Shown: positions 59,077 through 64,000 of the stretch, piece by piece
How the letters are laid out: each line of letters starts with the position of its first letter
How positions within the stretch are numbered: the stretch's first letter is position 1
The notes under the pieces: model-generated
Told to the model about the DNA's origin: nothing
Database searches by the model: none
Seen by the model: the letters and a program-made list of their open reading frames with translations, nothing else
From: Agelaius tricolor
Lineage: Eukaryota; Chordata; Aves; Passeriformes; Icteridae
Assembly: GCA_023055355.1 (NCBI GenBank)
Contig: JALJCS010000034.1
Span: 386,001-450,000 of the forward strand
Direction: 5' to 3'
DNA length: 64,000 nt
Position numbers and translations under genes: made by a program

Positions 59077-62000
59077 TTCATGTACAGCGTTGCATGGGTG
59101 ATTGGATGGGTTACGCTCTCTGTCAAGGCAATTGTTCAAACTGCTTGAAGGTGGGGAATATCCTCATGGATACACTTTTTCTCCTTAAGGGACTCATTCA
59201 AAACTGGTTCAAGTGAGTGACTGATGAATTTCAGTGGTTTTGAGTTTAGTATTAAGATCTGGAAAGTGCAGGGTGCCTGAGTTTATCTTTGTTTTGTTGC
59301 AAGGAGTGCAGAGTACACTCTAAGTGGTTTGTCTCAGCTAAAGCCTTCACCTTAGGGGGCTGTGTGTTTGCTCTACCATTCCCTTGTTTGTTTAAATTAC
59401 TCCTACACATTTCCACGTGTTCTACATGTGTTAATGGGCTTATTATTTCACAGATGAAACACTGTCTTCCCTCTGAGGATTGCCATTTGCAGAGAATCAT
59501 TCTTTTCAGTGTATTTCTCTTCTATTTCCTCAAGTACCACCCTGACATGCCATGTTGGACCAAGACCACAGCCTCACATCAGAAAGGTAAATTAATGGAT
59601 TGAAAAGGCTCCTGGAAGGACTCCTGGCTTAGCTCCTGTAAGTACTGTTTTCAATGAGAGTGGAGGGAGAGGGGAAACTGGAAGGATGACAAGACAAACT
59701 ATTTATAGGCATTGAAGTTATACATTGTAGTCTCTGTGCGCAGCACATCAGAGAACAGCGTTTTCTTGTAGTTGGAACACCAAAATCCAATTGCAAGTGT
59801 AGAAAAGGAAAGTATTTGAATTCTTTTTGCTTGCCTCAACTGAAAGGTCTTAGTTCTTGATGGTCTGAGCATTTTTACAGTTCAGAATTGGTCACTAATA
59901 TTAGGAGATTGAGTTCTGCCATCTGACATGTTCTGAAAAATTGGCCTGTATAGCAGCATAGTGCAGATCCTCAAACCTTCTCAGCATAAAGAAGTGACAG
60001 ACACCACCTCTTCCCTCTGTCTAAAGCTAAACATCTTATGTGAGAAACAGAGAACTTGGCCTGTGTTAGTCTCTAACAGCAGCTGCTTAAGTGCCTTGGC
60101 TGCATAAACACTTGGTGTAAGTAAAAATGGATTCAGATCTGACCCCCTGTTCCTTTGGATCTACTTTCCATGTGTCTGCTGTTTTAATGGTTCAGTTCTT
60201 GAACAGAATTTTTGTAAGAAACCGAACTTATACAAAGCAGTTCAATTTTTTTCCTTTTTCTTCCTCCTGGCAAGAAGTATTCTTAAATTAGAGCCATTAA
60301 CATCTATTGTATTGCGGAGAGTGCACATGCCAGACATTTTTTCCCTCACTAATGTGGAGTGGGAGAAACAGAAGTTTGACTACATTAATGGATTGTGGGG
60401 AGTACACTCGGCTACCCTCCAGCTTACAAGGCAAAATGTAGCAGCATACAGAACTATAACAAAAGGAACTGAGCTGCAGGAGGCTGTAATAAAAGGATGG
60501 TAAATGAAATCTAGCTGCATATCACCATGACAAGTAATTCCTAATGGAATTCACTGATCAAAATTCTGCTGGCCTGTCTAAGGCAAAGGAGCGGTTGAAG
60601 CCTGCCCTGAAGGCTTTGTGCTGATAATGCATAGGTGAGATAATCACACTCAGTAGTAGGGACCTTCCTAAGTGTTAGAGTTACACATATCAGAATTATG
60701 CTTGTGTTGGGAACGCTGGGATCTGCAAGCATTTCCCTCCAAATTTCACATATTCAATCCTTCTGTTAAAGATAAAAGCTTTTTTGGCAAGCCAGTACCC
60801 TTTTAATTTCCATTATTCTTTTAAAAAATAATCAAAACGGTCAGATGACTTTGACATACTTACCTGTTTCATAGGGTACAATTAGTTGCATGCATTGAAA
60901 GATGCAAGATTGCCATCAGAACCATAACTCATGGTGTGAAAATAGATTCCAAGTGAAAGAAATTAATAAATCCATGCTGGATTATGCTACTGACATTTCT
61001 CTATCTTCAAATGTTTCTGTGAGAAAACAATGATGTAAAACAAGGAAAACTTAGCTGAATGAAAGGAATAATTTCAGGATGACTCCCCTTATGAAAGATG
61101 TCCTAATTAATTGTTGTACAATATTTAAGTGATGAGAGGAAGAATTGTATGGAATGTAAACAAAAAGTATTTTAAAGCATTTCAGAAGTCTTCAAGTTAT
61201 TTAACAAAGGTTTAGGTATTGCCTACTTCGTTTTCTTTTTGCAAAGACAAAGGGGAAATTGGCATGCTGAATCACAGTAATTCGTGTCATTAAGCTAATT
61301 GTTACCCAGGCAGTGTGGCAGTAGTCACTGTTGGAGCCATTCCTGGCCAATTTATCAATATTAGAGTCTAATACATTGATTAAAATCAGTTACATATGTC
61401 AAGTGAAACCTTGGTTTTCCTGCTTCACGACGCTAACTATTTGCCAAAATGGATCTATAGAGGAGTTTTCTTTTTGGCAAGTTGAAAATGTGTCATATCG
61501 AGGCACTAAGCCAGAGACTTTGAATCAGCTGGCAGAATGACAAAAAGCAGAATTACGTTGAAGGGAAAGAAGTAAAGTTTCTCTTGGATGAAGGATCAAA
61601 ATGATTTCTGGCAAGAGAAATAGCTATTGCCAAGGAGATGTGAAGGCCCATCTCTGCTCTCAGCTACCAGCACGTCTGGTGCGGCTGTAACAGCTTCTTC
61701 TGCTGTGGAGTCATACGTGCCGCTGTGGCCTCTGTCCTTCTCATCAAAACAGCCTTAGTTCTCTAATCATTTCCATGAGAATGACCATTCCTGGTTCTTT
61801 TCTGAAATATTCTATTTGTGCATAAACATGTCTAAACTCTTAATAACCATTCTGTAGTCCATGTGCCTGATCTGTTTTCACTTCTATTCAATTTTCACTC
61901 CCCAAGGGAGAAAATTGAGTCCTTTCTCAAAGCATATGACACTAAAAGGATGTAATATTTTGGCAAGCCTCATTACTGTCAGGTGACCTGCTGATCCTCA

Positions 62001-62371
62001 TTTATCAGGAGAGCACGAAATAATAGAAATAAAATATTTTCAGCACTTGTAAGTGGTTATACAAAGACGTACTGTCACCAAGGATGTAGGTCACTTCAGA
62101 AATCAGAGCCTCAGTAAGGGAGTACCTGACCTGAAAATGAGCAAAACTTGGAGAAGTTAGACTCAAATGATTTATTGTAGTGGTCCAAGCTGACTTAGGT
62201 GGCACACAACATGCATTGCTTTGGAGTAATCACCTGCAATGTCATGTAGGAAGTAGCACAGGAGAAGGGTTAGGAAAATAATAATGGAAATGAAAAAATG
62301 ACTGTTCCAAGGCCAGCAGTATGTAAAACTCTGCAGAGGATTGGTTTATCACTGCAGGTAATACAATAATG

Positions 62372-62388
62372 CAGACACACACACACAC
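62372..62388. repeat. CA microsatellite
   Basis: A short run of alternating CA units in otherwise unremarkable DNA. Confidence 0.75.
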
Positions 62389-64000
62389 CAGGTCTTGCCA
62401 AACCATCTTGGGGTTCTCCATTCTCCTTATTGCCAGCTTCCAGCTCCCAGTTCACACTGCTTTTAGCTGGCACTTGAGTTTACATTTTGAAAGGTAATGG
62501 AGATGCAATTTTGTGGTTGGCCAATCATTCCTTGACCTTGGTACAAACCTGGGAGAGAAGGGAGGGTGGTGGGAATGCAGTGATCATCCACCTGCTTGTA
62601 GCTGCTACCTTGTAATGTCAAATCAGGCAGGACTTGTGCCCATCCAAGAAGGATTTCATCAGGCCTAGCACAGACAAGCTGAACGTGTCCTGCCCTCTAA
62701 TCACAGATCTGGGCCTTTGTGTTATTTCAAATTATTATTATTAGTGAAAACAACACTAATATCAACATAACAGAAAGCAAAGTAATATTGCTGAAAAATA
62801 ACACACCAAATGTTGAAATTGAAGGAGAAAAATAAAAGGATTTGCACACTGGTCAAGATGTTGATTGTGATTTCAACCAGAAAGTGCAATAAACGTCCCT
62901 GAGGAAAAAGTTTTTGTACTGATATGTGCAGTTAATCCACGTCCTCACCTCTCTTTCCTGGTCACAGTGTTTCCCAATTCTATTTCTATTTCAGTACAGT
63001 TTCTATAGCAAAGAACTTGCATAAAAGAGAAGGAGGGGGAGATTTTCAAAGTACCCTTGCTAATTAGGTGTCCAGCACTCATGGATTTGGAAGAGGAGCT
63101 GGGTCCCTGAGAACTCTTCATGCCTTTGAAAAATTGTGCTGTAATCTCTGCCAGTTCCCTGTACAGCCTCCAGCCTTCAAAGACTTCAAGCCCACAGAAG
63201 AGACAGTGCAAGATGCCTGGGCTGCATTCCCCTTCCTGTCAGACCTGCTATTTACAACTGGAAGGTTTCAAAAGGACAGCCTATATGTTGTTGACAGAAA
63301 GGAATTTTAGGGCTCTTAATGTTTTGCACATGAACTCCTTACCTGCTGCAATGCCTGCTTTAGTGTAACTTTAAACATAGGATTTCAGTAGGTCTGTGTG
63401 GAATCAATACATGTGACAATGCATTGAGCACCACTGCTCAATGCTCAGGGTTTAATCAGTTTAAGAAACATTAAGTCAGAATCACAGCTTTAAATGACTC
63501 TGCTGTTTTCTAAAACTGTGACTCATTTGTTAGGCCAGACAAGCTGGGAATTAGTTATTCCATGTACCATGCTCAAATTCATTGAATCAGCAGTAAGAAT
63601 AGCAAGTTATTTTAAATCATTCATCTCCTGGCTCATCGGCAGTCACAATGTCTTTTATTTGATCTTAAAACTAGCAGTGAGGATTTAAAGAAATTTCTGT
63701 TAATAGAAATGAAAAAATACTGTCTGATTTTTACTCGACAGAAGTTCTTGAAATGTTAAGTGCATATTTCTCTTTTTCACCACGGCTGTTATGTGGGTAT
63801 TGCTGTATTTTCTGAGCTTTCAAAGGCATAAAAAATGAAAGCCTTACCTATGTCCCTGGACTTTGTTAGATAAATAATTTTAAAGGATTTTTTAATGTTT
63901 TTAAATCACCTGGGTTTGTTTGGAAAGAAAGAAAAGATATGGTACTGCCACCTTTGTGACTGGAACAATCATTTTTACTGCAATTTTCCAGCTAACCTGC

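Larger units (their letters stand above)
56730..64000. other. AT-rich DNA with no supported gene
   Basis: The longest frame, 124 codons at 58,153-58,527, has an AT-rich composition and no convincing exon borders. A perfect hairpin at 59,051-59,076 and a CA repeat near 62,372-62,388 are the only structures I note. The right edge shows no exon. Confidence 0.4.

Noticed and set aside
1..64000. tRNA, rRNA, CRISPR, or intact retroviral genes
   Set aside because: None seen. The LTR-like blocks are solitary and no gag, pol or env frame is recognisable.

Overview
The window looks like nuclear DNA from a bird, most likely a songbird. It is AT-rich, with long intron-like stretches and a single CpG island. 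It carries two decayed CR1-type LINE tails and several LTR-like blocks whose layout I recognise from passerine genomes. There are no bacterial-style operons, tRNA, rRNA or CRISPR arrays. Species and repeat-family assignments are recalled from general knowledge and were not searched.

Layout. The CpG island (about 36,960-37,690) divides the window and looks like a bidirectional promoter. It has no TATA box and holds three E2F-like GC motifs within about 60 bases. To its left, on the minus strand, I find a series of candidate coding exons running from about 36 kb down to a stop codon at 3,145. Several neighbouring exons join in reading phase with acceptable splice sites. These are 22,073-22,111 to 21,693-21,761 to 21,196-21,386, then 8,333-8,379 to 7,582-7,700 to 7,475-7,521, then 5,989-6,114 to 3,723-3,792 to 3,145-3,407. 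I read this as one multi-exon protein-coding gene. The predicted protein is rich in Leu, Cys and Trp and looks helical. I could not match it to a family, so I give no symbol or function.

To the right, on the plus strand, three further exon-like segments (43,206-43,308, 53,325-53,517, 56,634-56,720) also join in one open frame. They may belong to a divergent transcript, either a long noncoding RNA or a short uncharacterised protein. Between and around them lie LTR-like sequences at 40.6-41.0 kb and 44.3-45.3 kb, and a CR1 tail at 49.65 kb.

The rest is intron or intergenic DNA with simple repeats, a 22-bp tandem repeat and a few perfect inverted repeats. All exon calls come from hand reading of splice signals and frames. 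Isolated short ones are expected by chance and carry low confidence.
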